From Paulinella micropora (taxonomy: Eukaryota > Cercozoa > Imbricatea > Euglyphida), in the NCBI GenBank assembly GCA_009731375.1, contig BJOX01000375.1, forward strand, positions 332,571 to 386,435: a DNA stretch of 53,865 nt. The letters are read 5' to 3'. The stretch's first letter is position 1; each line of letters starts with the position of its first letter. The position numbers and the translations under genes are program-made. Positions 43,621 to 53,810 of this stretch are shown here, in pieces. The notes beneath the pieces are model-generated. The model worked only from the letters and a program-made list of their open reading frames with translations. It was not told the DNA's origin and searched no databases.

Positions 43621-44572
43621 ACACAGAGTCAGATTTCCATCTGCCATGTCTTTTCAACAGCCTCATTTCTATACCCGCCCTTGCAGCAGCAGTGCAGCCC
43701 CCCTTCCGTCAAGAATCATTGAGTGCCGTTACATAATGGCGTGGGGTCCACCCCGATCCTCTGTAGTATAGTGTGGTTGACAGAGCTAGGTGATAGATGA
43801 CTGGGGCCCACGCGCAACTGTGTCGGCAGCGCCGGAAATGAAGGCGCTTGTGGGTCATGCTTATACATGTGGTTTTCGAACCATAACGTCATCCATACAA
43901 TTGCACACAAAGGCGACTTCCTATCGCCGCTAATCACAATAGTATCACCTAACCTATATTGGTCTGTCTTACTCTTCTCGACATAAATAAACAATACCCA
44001 ATCCCCTTCATACTGCTCCACCCACACATCTTGAACGCATAACGCCACTGCCTCCTCGCAGGAAGCCAAGGAATATAATAATGATCATAGTCAATATTAT
44101 CTCTCAAATCACACCAGCTGGTAGGATCCATCACGCTAATACAGCGGATTAACATGTAAGTAGGGATAGGAATTTTGCCTACTGGTGGCCGAGCCAACCT
44201 AAGCACATACTTCCTAACCTCATGCACCAGCTTGGTGTGAATTGGGTTGGTAACAGAATCAGTCATCGCATATTGACTAGAGATGGCTGACAACTTGTAC
44301 TTAATGGTGTTCTGAGCGTAACGCATGTGCGAGAGTAGGTAGATGCAGTATGCCGCAACCTGTTCAGGTCTCGCGGGGAACGCAGGTAGGCCCATAGTTG
44401 CATTCCACTTTTCCCAATCAAGGATTGCGTATGCGTATCCCCTCGCTGTGTTACGCGGCTTTGCGGCTTGTACAAAGGCTCGACAGAAGACTTCAAGTCT
44501 TTCCAATAATTTCTCTTCACCGCCACGGTTGTCCACCATATCTCCTTACATCCCCGCCCTTCTGCAATATAC
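43534..44572 (-). pseudogene. Tyrosine recombinase of copy 2
   Basis: The exon begins after GTGTGTAG at 44573-44574. Frames piece together as RGGEEKLLERLEVFCRAFVQ, GYAYAILDWEKWNATMGLPA, a SAM-like helical core, CEEAVALCVQDVWVEQYEG (the first catalytic Arg should lie just before; the frame is broken there near 44065) and SKTDQYRLGDTIVISG. The H-x-x-R block is also broken near 43720, then RKGGCTAAARAGIEMRLLKR, HGRWKSDSVF and DSFTEKLAVTKTLYKF. At the catalytic Tyr an (AT)n microsatellite (about 43585-43617) replaces the codons seen in copy 1. Confidence 0.85.
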
Positions 44573-44670
44573 CTACACACGTCATAACATCCTTGTAATG
44601 AGGTGATTAATATTACTTATCAACAGCCACAAATAAACACCAAAATATATCGCAAACTATCCATTGCTAT
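44573..44670 (-). other. Intron 3 of copy 2 (98 bp), donor mutated
   Basis: It lies at the same place as intron 3 of copy 1. The acceptor GTGTGTAG is intact but the donor reads CTAG|ATAGCA instead of CTAG|GTAGCA, a single G to A change that would block normal splicing. Confidence 0.55.
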
Positions 44671-46828
44671 CTAGCCCATTTCTGAAGTCGAATAGAGCAG
44701 CTGTCATAGACCACGTAGGACGCTTCACGTACTTAGGATGTCTACTCTAGGTAGGTTGCAAGGTGTACTCAGCTGGTGGTAGATCAATCACTTTTCTTCC
44801 ATAGTCCACCACATAGACCCACCACGTGCGCGCCGGCCACACAGGTAGAACTAACACAGCCGCCGCACGCACATTCATTAAATATTCAATCGCACTTGCA
44901 ATCCTGTTGAAGTCAGGGACATACACCAGTCCACCATCCCTTACATAGTCAGGTGCGTTAGCCATCACCATCTCGTACACATCCCTTCTCATGTAGAGAT
45001 CTTTCATAGGCAGCGCCTTCGACGCGCCGTCAGCTTCACTATTCAGATACCTTGGGATCCGATTCCAGACTGCCTTGCTATCGTATGCATTCAAAATAGT
45101 CCATATTTGTTTGATAATGTCATTGTGAACCGGAATTGGTCCGCCGCCGTTGATTAAGTTCCTCACGGCAGGCAGCTGCAGTGAGTCTAAGTCAAATCTC
45201 ACACACTTATGTCGCAACTTCTCACCAAACTCACTTAGCAATGAAATGACACCATGTAGCTCTCGTAATGTTGATGGTGTGCCCACTAGGTGGCCCGGTA
45301 GCGGGATGGTAAGTTTGTCGCCTCCATAAACGACACCGGTAGCTAGCTCACCTGTATCTACCCGCACAAACATATCTTCCGCATCGTTAACTATCGGTCG
45401 CTTACATCTCGCCCAAAATTCAACCTCAGCTTTCGCGCCCGCATCAATTATTACATACTCAGCAGCACGCACCCGCGCTGTTTCATACAGCAATATATAT
45501 AGAGAGCGGGTCCAAGCCTGTGCCGGCTCCAATGCGATTGATAGCGAGACTATTCTACCTACCTCCCTCTCTAGCTCCTCTAGCTTAATAAAGCCTCCTT
45601 CCTTCAGCCTAGCATGGATTTTGGCCCACATATTTTGCATGAGTTCCCGCTTAATATGGTCAGGCACCTCATATGTCATCCCCTTAGTGTTAATCATAAT
45701 ACCTAAAAATTTCACAACAAACTCACCCTCCCATCTGCAGTGCCACTTCTCATTCAATCCCCATCCAAGGATAGGCAGAAAAAGTCTCACACAACTCACC
45801 AGTTCATTCATCACCTTACCTGGCGCACTCCACAGAAAGTCGTCAAGGAGGCTAGCACTAGTACGCCCAAAAATCTCAAAAACGTAACCATAGGTCGGGT
45901 TGTTTTGCGAAACCAAAAGGGAGCATTCCTAAGCCATAACATTTGAAGTGTAGTATTTCCCTTTATGGAAAAAGCCCATGAAGTTTCTCGCACTCTCGGA
46001 CATCCTCAGGGAGTAATATGCAAATGCTAAATCTGTCACAATCATGGAAAAATCCTCTCTTACTACCTTGTATGAATCTCTCTTCAGTGTCTCCAACCTA
46101 AACTGGTTGACCGCATTGAACTTGCCTAGATATCTCTTGTCGTGCCATACCCTAGCCTTTTTCACGCCGAGCGGGTTTATCTCCACCTGCATCGGTTCCA
46201 CCAACCATCTTTCGGGCTCTTCTTCCGCAAACTTACCTAATGCTAAATTTTTGCGCACAAAATCATCAACCAGTTGCTCATTCGCAAAGTATGTTGGATG
46301 ATAGCGAAAATTTTTTCGTTCAGGAATGTGTTGTCCTTCAGATCTAAAATCGAGCCATACACAATATTAATCCAGGAAATGATAACACTTGAAGTCCCCA
46401 TCGACTTCAAGAAGCCAAGCTGCCTCCTTAGCATATCAGGCCCGGCTGATGCCTCAGCCCATGGGTTTCCCTTGTTGAGATCGCTTCCTAACTTTATCAT
46501 AGCCTCAGGCGCCTGCCGCAGTATCATGTCCCGATACAGATCAAGGCTTACCGGCGGTTGTCTGATCAGATTCTCAACGAACTGGATTCTGTCCTTAGCC
46601 TCTCCTGTAGTTGGTAGGCCCGGGCAAGACGAATAAGTGTGAAACTTTTGTTTGCAAAAATTGCACACCATGCCTTGCAGTTGATCATACCACACGCAAC
46701 GTTTCGGGAACTGGCCAAGTGACTGCCTTATCCTCTCCACCGGTTCATTAATACTGCCATATTTCAGGCATATCAGCCCCTCGGTCCGAATAATATACTT
46801 CAAGAGTCGAAATCGCCAATCAAGTGTC
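44671..46828 (-). pseudogene. RT-RNase H region of copy 2
   Basis: The exon opens TLDWRFRLLKYIIRTEGLIC, then a zinc knuckle CNFCKQKFHTYSSC (CX2CX4HX4C). After a frame change near 46380 it reads ERWLVEPMQVEINPLG and DFSMIVTDLAFAYYSLRM (RT motif A), then in another frame NAPFWFRKTTRPMVTFLRF, then LLDDFLW (catalytic Asp pair, about 45832-45852) and FLGIMINTKGMTYEVPD. RNase H shows DTGELATGVVYGGDKL, ELHGVISLLSEFGE, RFDLDSLQLPAVRNL and NSEADGASKAL. The end VYVPDFNRIASAIEYLM to VWPARTWW is typical of this superfamily. The stop at 44747 comes from a TAG where copy 1 has Trp. Confidence 0.9.
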
Positions 46829-47082
46829 CTGTATATAAAAAGAATTTAATAATCTCATCCGGACTGTCAGCAGAATTAATATTAATATATAAAATAATTC
46901 CAAGTTTGAAATGAAAACGGATTTAATAAACTTAATATCAAGCCACATATAGGTCGGTCAGTCTCGACCATATATCAATTAAAGCGGCTCCTACATTACT
47001 GAACCGATACTGAGCCAAATAATATTATCATGGCTTTACCAGACAAGTAGCCACCATGCGCACGTTAGTAATGTTCCTTTAC
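46829..47082 (-). other. Intron 2 of copy 2 (254 bp, phase 2)
   Basis: Donor GCTCGCAG|GTAAAGG and acceptor TATATACAG|GACACTTG. Splicing turns the Gag end NMPARR into NMPARRTLDW without a stop. Unspliced RNA ends Gag at the TAA inside the donor. Confidence 0.75.
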
Positions 47083-47707
47083 CTGCGAGCGGGCATGTTG
47101 TCCCACGGCCGCGACGGGGTCGCGCGGGCTCCACCAACATTGCGGGGGTCACGCATCTCGTCACGGTCACGCTTGGGGAGCGGGCATTTCGGCGACAGAT
47201 GATCATATTCAACACAGTTGTAGCATCTGAACGATGACAGATCCTTCGCTGCCGATGCTCATCCCAGCTTCTTCCTCTTCAGTAATGGGCCCGCAGGCGT
47301 AAAGTACTCCTCCACATCGTCCCAAACTGCGGAGTCGACCCTCTTGGCGTGCGCTTTGGCGATCTTGAGTGCATCCTCCACACCGTAGCCAGCGGAACGA
47401 GTCTTGAAGTATTTGACCACGGCCGCAATGAGCACACCAAGGTCCTCGAACTTGGACTCACCACCATTATGAGTAGTAAGTAGCGCCAGTATCATGGAGC
47501 AAGACGCCTTCTCCTCAACTGCTTCCAGTATACTTGAGTCGGTAGATAGTTCTGATCTCTTCTGGCTCTTCGCCATGTCAAGTACGGCCGCAAGTATCTG
47601 CTCCATCCTGCCAGGGTGAGGCCAGCCAGCACCATCCACCTTCTGCAGACTCTGCTCCTCGTGGCGGGTGCAATAGTCTTGACCAGGGCTGGTCTCGCTA
47701 AGACAGC
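47083..47707 (-). CDS. Gag exon 2 of copy 2 with CCHC zinc knuckle
   Basis: It starts GCLSETSPGQDYCTRHEEQS, followed by a helical region (RMEQILAAVLDMAKSQKRSE, FEDLGVLIAAVVKYFKTRSA) and a basic KRKKLG. A TGA (47260-47262) not present in copy 1 interrupts it. Then comes DLSSFRCYNCVEYDHLSPKC, a complete CX2CX4HX4C knuckle that would bind the element RNA, and the end PSRPWDNMPARR. The knuckle lies near 47195-47240. Confidence 0.72.
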
Positions 47708-47770
47708 CTAATACACGTACAACACATGTACATCATTAGTCATCACCTTGCCACACAGGCTATCTGTTAC
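47708..47770 (-). other. Intron 1 of copy 2 (63 bp, phase 1)
   Basis: Donor TACAAGG|GTAACAG, branch-like TGACTAATGAT, acceptor GTGTATTAG|GCTGTCTT. The joined frame CDYKGCLSETS agrees with copy 1. Retention stops translation within three codons. Confidence 0.7.
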
Positions 47771-48215
47771 CCTTGTAATCACAGACTATAAGACTCACCC
47801 CTCCCCCAGCCATGAAAGCTTGCATCAGTGCACCCATCTGAGATGCGTCAATCATCACGGGCGCGTGCACGGTGCTCCCGCCCGCTGCGCCCACACCCGT
47901 GGGGACACCGATGTGCCCAGCCGCAGCGGGTGTGGCGACTCCATGATGGCCCGAAGCGACCAACCCTGCTCCCACAACTGCCGGAGCTGGCACACCTGCA
48001 ACGACCACTCCTCCAGCAACTGGTGAGCTGACTGACGCAGGCACAAGCAACGCCGGTCCAGACGAGTGCAGAGAGGCGGAGGTATCTCCACCTGTTGCAG
48101 AAGTCGAAGCGGACGGTACCGAGGTGCTCGGTGCCCCAACCACGAACGACGGTGGAGGACAGGATGCTCTTGGGGAAGATGCAGAGTTTCCAACCGCCGC
48201 ACTGGCTGCCGCCAT
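47771..48215 (-). CDS. Gag exon 1 of copy 2
   Basis: The ATG at 48215 starts MAAASAAVGNSASSPRASCP. The protein is Ala/Val/Pro/Gly-rich with SFVVGAPSTSVPSASTSAT, then the more conserved VMIDASQMGALMQAFMAGGG before the splice. The frame is also open upstream without an ATG, so an earlier exon is possible. Low-complexity Gag N-termini are common in this group. Confidence 0.65.
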
Positions 48216-48320
48216 GATGGTTGATAACGCATGGGATGACGCCACCGATGTTGCCGCCCTACGCTTTGCTGCTCTTGCTTCCCCAGGGACATCACTTCAC
48301 ATCAGTAGTAGCAAACAATT

Positions 48321-48692
48321 GGGAATAAAAGTTCCAAAAAAACAAGAATCTCTCTTCTTGTGTTCGAGGAACTTGCGAAAGTGACGAGAACACTAGGCAC
48401 ATAAAGCCACATATTTTACTACTTGCGCGACACATGTCGCAACTTTTTCTAGTTGTTCTTGTAGCATCCTTTAGTTCCGATGTCTTCAAATGGCTAGATA
48501 TACGCTAATTCCAGAAATTCCTAATTTAATTTTAGGCCTGATGGGCCAAATTGGACCAAAACTGGCAATATATATGGCAATCATTCATAGTCAGTCTTAC
48601 CGTAACAAACATGTTTGTAGAAACTGCATTAAGTGCCGAAATTCAGGCATGTATATTTCCGGCTCTTTTAGTCTGAGGTCGCAAAATAGGTG
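48321..48692 (-). repeat. A1 repeat of copy 2
   Basis: The 5' terminal repeat, direct partner of 43048-43413. Similarity ends at AAAATAGGTG, inside the core motif; the next bases (GCACCGCTCC) are unrelated and mark the insertion junction. Confidence 0.88.
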
Positions 48693-48922
48693 GCACCGCT
48701 CCCTGACACTGGTAAGCCAATCCAAGGGGTCACCGGCGACCGGACCTGGAGCCAGTGTGGGTAAAAATGTACTCCTTTCTTTGTTTCAAGTGAGGCAGCA
48801 TGGCTGACCCATCGAAACCTACTCCATCGAGTGACGAAATATCATTCGACTTGTAAAAAACATTTGCTAATCTCAATGCAAGGTTACTCTTTGGCAGTGT
48901 TGCAAAAATCAAGTCTCGATAA

Positions 48923-49366
48923 ATGTTCAAGTTTGCCAGGGCTATTCATAAAGATGGCGAGATGGCCAGGCTCAGGGAAGAGAACAAGGCCCTACGTGAA
49001 CGCTTGGCTGCTCTTCCACATGCCAAGTCATCTGGGCACAAGAGAATGAAGGAAGACCTCATTCTTTTTTGCAGGGGAAAGATTCCAAACCTTGGTGGCC
49101 AGCCTTTGCGAGTTTTGGTGAATTGCTTCGAGAAGGTGGCAAAAATCGTTTTTACTGACCAAGGCCAACGCAATGTTGCGCTTGTCAAACTTGTCAACGA
49201 GTGGATTAGAAAGACAGTGACAGACAGCCAGCCCAACACTCCTGTGCAATTGGCTATCCGTGCTGAGCTTATGAAAGCAACACAGAACAACTTCGCTTTC
49301 GGGGTTCACGTCTCGTTTCCAATCAAGGAAGAGGCACGCCTTGTCAAGGAGGTTGCAAACACGTAA
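48923..49366 (+). CDS. Coiled-coil hypothetical protein, 147 aa
   Basis: The ORF starts MFKFARAIHKDGEMARLREE and continues NKALRERLAALPHAK, a leucine-zipper-like coiled coil at residues 14-36, then a compact helical domain (RVLVNCFEKVAKIVF, VQLAIRAELMKATQNNF). The same frame is open upstream to an ATG at 48800 except for TAA at 48854-48856 and 48920-48922; a 45-bp GT..AG segment (48853-48897) could remove the first but not the second. No family recognised. A bZIP-like or transposon-encoded protein is possible. The antisense frame looks less protein-like. Confidence 0.5.
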   Translation: MFKFARAIHKDGEMARLREENKALRERLAALPHAKSSGHKRMKEDLILFCRGKIPNLGGQPLRVLVNCFEKVAKIVFTDQGQRNVALVKLVNEWIRKTVTDSQPNTPVQLAIRAELMKATQNNFAFGVHVSFPIKEEARLVKEVANT

Positions 49367-49870
49367 ATGTCCTTTGTAGAGCCACACTGCACTTATCGAC
49401 GGAAATCGATCAGCCCAACCGTCTCCCGTCAGACGAGCTTGCCAGATCGCCTGTAGGTCGTCGGCCATCAGACGATCTGAGGTGCACCAGCTATCACGGG
49501 AGCTGTCCCTCACGTGGACGAGATACTCGTGGTCATTGTCGGTGTCAGTCCCATCCTTCGAACGCCGACAGTCGGCGACAGAGGCATCCTCAGGCCTCCG
49601 ATACCTTCACCATACGGTGAAGCGTAAGTGCTTCCTAGCATTCTCCTCCTACTCTCAATTGATAACATATCGAAATGAGAAATAGAATAGAGAGGTGAGG
49701 CACACAACACACGCACACACCACTGCTTCTCACACAGCTTATATGCTATGTCTGTGTCTCCTTCCTTCCTTGTCTGAACACAAACCAGACGTGTGTGCTT
49801 CTATTTCCTCACACACAATCTGTTTCTATCCCTCTCCCCCTAAGGGAGAGTCCAGCTAACAAAAACAAAA
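49367..49870. other. Stretch without a recognised gene
   Basis: Short frames on both strands, none with motifs. The sequence becomes CA- and T-rich toward its end. Confidence 0.4.
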
Positions 49871-49875
49871 CTTGA

Positions 49876-49981
49876 AAAAGGTCAACACCTTTTGTTTTAA
49901 TTTTCGAGGTGTCAAAACCTCAAGAAAATCAAAGCGAGAAAAACGTGAGAACTTTAGCTTTTCGTGAACCTCACGAAAAGC
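49876..49981. other. Three consecutive hairpins
   Basis: Hairpin 1: AAAAGGT/ACCTTTT with loop CAAC (49876-49893). Hairpin 2: TTTTC-GAGGT / ACCTC-AA-GAAAA (about 49901-49928). Hairpin 3: GCTTTTCGTGA/TCACGAAAAGC with a 3-base loop, a perfect 11-bp stem (49957-49981). They lie within 106 bases. This could be a structured RNA, a mobile-element end or chance in biased sequence. Confidence 0.6.
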
Positions 49982-50363
49982 AAAAGCAAAACCCCGTTCA
50001 AGAGTGACTTGTGTTAACAGCTACTCTGACACTTAGTCGTGCCTCAACGGTAGAGGGGCAGACCAAGCATAAGAGTCAAGTAACGACAAGCCGGACGACA
50101 CTTAATGCCACTATGTACTGTGCGGGCCGGCCGTCAATATAAATGAATCAATAACACTTAGTATCTATCTATGATACAGTCACGGTGTAATTATGAATAA
50201 TAATAATTATTTTTTTTTACGAACTTAGGTTGGAAACTTTCAACTAATGGACCCGGGTTATTGTGTTGCCAACCGCCGCCGGCGCATGCTGTAATCAAAC
50301 AGCGAAAAATCATATATATTTAATATTGTACAAGTTAGTAACAAATCATAGTAGAGTAGGAAA

Positions 50364-50637
50364 ATGACTGAAATAGAGCAACTTAGTAAAGCCGAACAAG
50401 AATAGGGTAGCACACACAAATGCGACAATAAAGCAACTTGCACTGAGGCAACGCCACCCAAATTCAAGCTTAAGCTCAACAAAAGGGACTTGAAAACACT
50501 AATCAGGAAAGGGAAATTTGAGACCAGTGCAGGACCCATAGATGATATAGTCAATGCACTGATATTTATATCACTGGTACTGAGAAGCGTCTTCCCACTC
50601 AATCCTACGAGTGGCAAGTATTTTATCAAAACAATGT
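50364..50637 (+). pseudogene. Hypothetical ORF interrupted by TAG, running into (GTT)n
   Basis: The ATG at 50364 reads MTEIEQLSKAEQE, then TAG (50403-50405), then in the same frame KFKLKLNKRDLKTLIRKGKF and SAGPIDDIVNALIFISLVLR up to a (GTT)n tract. Composition is protein-like but no family is recognised. The microsatellite removes or obscures its end. Confidence 0.35.
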
Positions 50638-50727
50638 TGTTGTTGTTGTTGTTGTTGTTCAATGTTGTTTATTTTTGTTGTTGTTTGTGTTGTTGTTGTT
50701 GTTCTTGTTGTAGTAGTCACACTTGAA

Positions 50728-50758
<31 letters not shown>

Positions 50759-50936
50759 TTCATGTGTTGTTGTCAGTGTCACGGTTGTTGTTGGTTGTTG
50801 TGAAAGTTGTGAAAGTTGTTGTTGTTGTTGTTGTTGTTGTTGTTAGCGGCGGCGTTGTCGTCGTCGTCGTCGTCCTCGTCGTCGTTGTTGTTGTTGTTGT
50901 TGTCGTTGTTGTTGTCGTCGTCATTGTTGTTGTTGT

Positions 50937-50970
<34 letters not shown>

Positions 50971-51282
50971 GTTGTCGATGATGATGATGACGATGACTAA
51001 CTGATGATGTTGGTGGGTGTTGATCTTGATGTTTGTGTTGATGCTGATGCTGATGCTGTTGCTGTTGCTGTTGATGTTCATGTTGATGTTGATGTTGATG
51101 TTGATGTTGCATGTTGATGTTGATGTTGATGTTGCATAATTTTAGTAATTCTAGTAATTGATGTTGATGTTGATGTTGATGTTGATGGTGTTGGGTATTG
51201 ATGCTGATGTTGTTGGGTATTGATAATGATATTGATGTTGATGTTGATGGTTATAATATATATTTTATACCTGCTAGAAGCT

Positions 51283-51329
<47 letters not shown>

Positions 51330-51339
51330 TAGAATAATG

Positions 51340-51426
<87 letters not shown>

Positions 51427-51430
51427 CATT
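50638..51430. repeat. Microsatellites (TTG)n, (TCG)n, (GATGTT)n, (AAT)n
   Basis: A (GTT)n array with GTC variants is followed by GATGTT/GATGCT hexamers (about 51000-51250) and (AAT)n (about 51283-51420). All frames through it are artefacts. Confidence 0.96.
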
Positions 51431-51945
51431 GACTAGCTCCGAAACTAAACAGCTAGAACAGTGATACACTAGATACAAGGAAAAGTAAGCCAAAGATAGA
51501 GGAAGACCCACAGGCTTTCCTACAGTCTACTGCAAGATAGTTTCCTTTATCGAATGCAAGCCTTGCAAACTACTTTCGAGCTGACATAGAATCTTTAATT
51601 TGCAGAACAGAAAATGGTTTTTGATGCGCACGCTTGCAAAATCATCATTTCACAACACAACAACATGAGCTTCTCCCCTCTCTCCTAGGTATTGATTGTG
51701 TATTTAAGACAACAAATCTAGATTGTGTATGTTATTATGTGCACAATGTGCGCGAATAGGCGTAGATTATGCAATGTATAATGTGCGCGAATTAGCTTGA
51801 AGATAATATGGTAGGCATGCATATGAGGTGTAGTTATATGCTGTAATGATATATGTGTAATGTGTGTATGTGTGTATTTTTTCCTCACCACCCTGTCTAT
51901 TTTTCCTCATTGCAAGCGAAAAGACATAGAAAAGCTAGAAAAGAT
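51431..51945. other. Unassigned stretch
   Basis: No gene is supported. ATGTGCGCGAATTAG-like words recur near 51745 and 51779. Confidence 0.4.
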
Positions 51946-52212
51946 GGGTGTGCACATGGCGATGGGTGGGTGGAAATATTTAAAAACGACCAGAAAATTT
52001 GCTCTACCAACTTTTGTGCTAGAGCTAAAAATCAAATGTGAGGGTGAAAGGGTGCCTTTCTCGTCTTCAAAAATGTTGGGTGTGCACGTGGCGCCATGGG
52101 TGGGTGGAAATATTTAAAAACAACCAGAAAATTTGCTCTACCAACTTTTGTGCTAGAGCTAAAATCAAATGTGAGGGTGAAAGGGTGCCTTTCTAATCTT
52201 CAAAAATGTTGG
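51946..52212. repeat. Tandem duplication, two 132-bp units
   Basis: The unit beginning GGGTGTGCAC.TGGCG at 51946 repeats at 52078 with high identity (TGGGTGGGTGGAAATATTTA, ACCAGAAAATTTGCTCTACC, GTGAGGGTGAAAGGGTGCCT). Similarity ends near 52210. Confidence 0.88.
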
Positions 52213-52722
52213 GGCGGGAACAATAGTTACCGCTTATTTTATTGCCGCAAGGTAACTCTTCAGCGTTCACTTTCCAGTCTTCCTTACGGCCCACACACTG
52301 ATTTTCGTGAAATGTCATATTCTGCGTGGGTCCGCCCTAGAATTTTTCATTTTGGATGACCACCAGGATGAGTTTTGTTACGTTTACTGCACTACAGCAG
52401 TTAAACACTGTAAATGTCATCCTTGCATTTTCCCACCCAACATGCTCCTCCCATAAGAAGGGAGTCATTATGGAGAGAGATTTAGTGTCCTATTAATTTC
52501 TCGTTTGCTGTTTTGACATCTTCTGCTTCCTTATTGCTCGAAAACTGTGACGTCCGCTCAGGCGTATTCGTTTCTCAAGTAGGTTACATTGTTACAATCA
52601 GTCAAGACAAAAATCGCCATCCAAGAAGATAGAAACGATAATGAAATGCACACCACGGATATAGCGTACGCTTGATGAAAGTGAAAAAAAAATGCCTGTG
52701 TCCTTGCGTGTCTTTTACCAGC
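52213..52722. other. Region upstream of a possible secreted-protein gene
   Basis: No gene is recognised. It may hold the promoter of the gene starting near 52723; no clear TATA or motif is claimed. Confidence 0.35.
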
Positions 52723-53115
52723 ATGATATACAGCCAGCGTCTCTGTATTTGGTGGATCCTGCTGGGCTGGCTCTGGCTGGGACAAACTGCAGCCCAAAAC
52801 ATAGTACTACCTATCAACGGCTCCGTAGAAAGCAACATCTCAGTCATTGGTCACCCTCAGTCATTGATGTAGTCATCGATACAACCCAATTCATTCAGAC
52901 GATAGATGTACAGGCAAATAGGCAGCCAGGTAGCAAAGAGAAAAAAGAGATAACAGGGTAGGCGGGGTGGGGAGCGACGAGGGATGGGGAGGAGGAGGAA
53001 GTTATGAAATATATGCATATGCATTATTATATGCATGCAGGGAACGGAAGTGTGGTATACTACGAATTGCCCATCACTGAGGAGTATGTGTACAAAATTG
53101 ATGTGGTAGCTTCGG
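52723..53115 (+). CDS. Probable secreted or membrane protein, first two exons (partial)
   Basis: Exon 1 (52723-52849) starts [26 protein letters not shown], a good signal peptide with likely cleavage after TAA, followed by INGS and NIS glycosylation sequons. A start 17 codons upstream (52672) is also open. The proposed donor ATTG|GTCACC is weak. Exon 2 (53041-53115) follows CATGCAG and encodes [24 protein letters not shown], ending CGG|GTACGT. The phases match (1 and 1), giving a symmetric 75-nt exon, as is common for extracellular modules. The intron after it is filled with (GA)n. No domain is recognised and no later exon is in the window. Confidence 0.45.
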
Positions 53116-53147
53116 GTACGTTCTTTTTCTGAAGAGTGAGTTAGAAA

Positions 53148-53189
53148 GAGAATGAGAGAGAGAGAGAGAGCGCGAGTGAGAGAGAGGGA

Positions 53190-53284
<95 letters not shown>

Positions 53285-53386
53285 CGAGTGTGTGTGTGTG
53301 TGTGTTGAGAGAGAGAGAGAGAGAGGGAGAGAGAGAGAGAGAGAGAGAGAGAACGTAACAACAGTAGTAGCAACAGAGAGAGAGAG

Positions 53387-53432
<46 letters not shown>

Positions 53433-53703
53433 GAAAGATGAGAGAGAGAAAGAGAAAGAGTAGAGAGTAAAACGCAAGAAAAAAAAAGAAAAAAAAGCGA
53501 CAAAGAAAGAAAGGAATAGAATAGTGAAGAAAGAGGGGAATAGACAGAAAAGGATGAATATGATGTATAAGTATAGTAAGAATACAGAGAGAGAGAGAGA
53601 GAGAGAGAAAGAGATCAAGAGAAATGGAAGAGAAAGAGAAAGAGAAAAGAGAAAGAGAAAGAGGAAGATTATATATATATAGATATATAGATATATATGT
53701 ATA

Positions 53704-53788
<85 letters not shown>

Positions 53789-53810
53789 GGGGGGGGGGGG
53801 GGGGGGTTTT
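53148..53810. repeat. Microsatellites (GA)n, (GT)n, (AT)n and poly-G
   Basis: Long GA tracts with GT interruptions reach about 53680, followed by (AT)n (about 53668-53776) and poly-G (about 53789-53806). The Ser-Leu and Arg-Glu frames are artefacts. Confidence 0.97.

Larger units (their letters stand above)
41536..48692 (-). mobile_element. Ngaro/PAT-like tyrosine-recombinase retrotransposon, copy 2 (both ends present)
   Basis: Minus-strand order: A1 (48321-48692), Gag exons 1 and 2, RT-RNase H, tyrosine recombinase, B1 (43432-43482), A2 (43048-43413), X region, B2 (41545-41595). All parts expected of a split-direct-repeat element are present. It belongs to a different subfamily from copy 1, since the A repeats and proteins differ clearly. 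Frame breaks in RT and recombinase show it is inactive. Its outer end at 48692 stops within the core motif, next to unrelated sequence. Confidence 0.9.

Noticed and set aside
49028-49513. A 161-codon minus-strand frame opposite the coiled-coil ORF
   Set aside because: The plus-strand frame has a clear coiled coil and better composition; the antisense frame is taken as a shadow.
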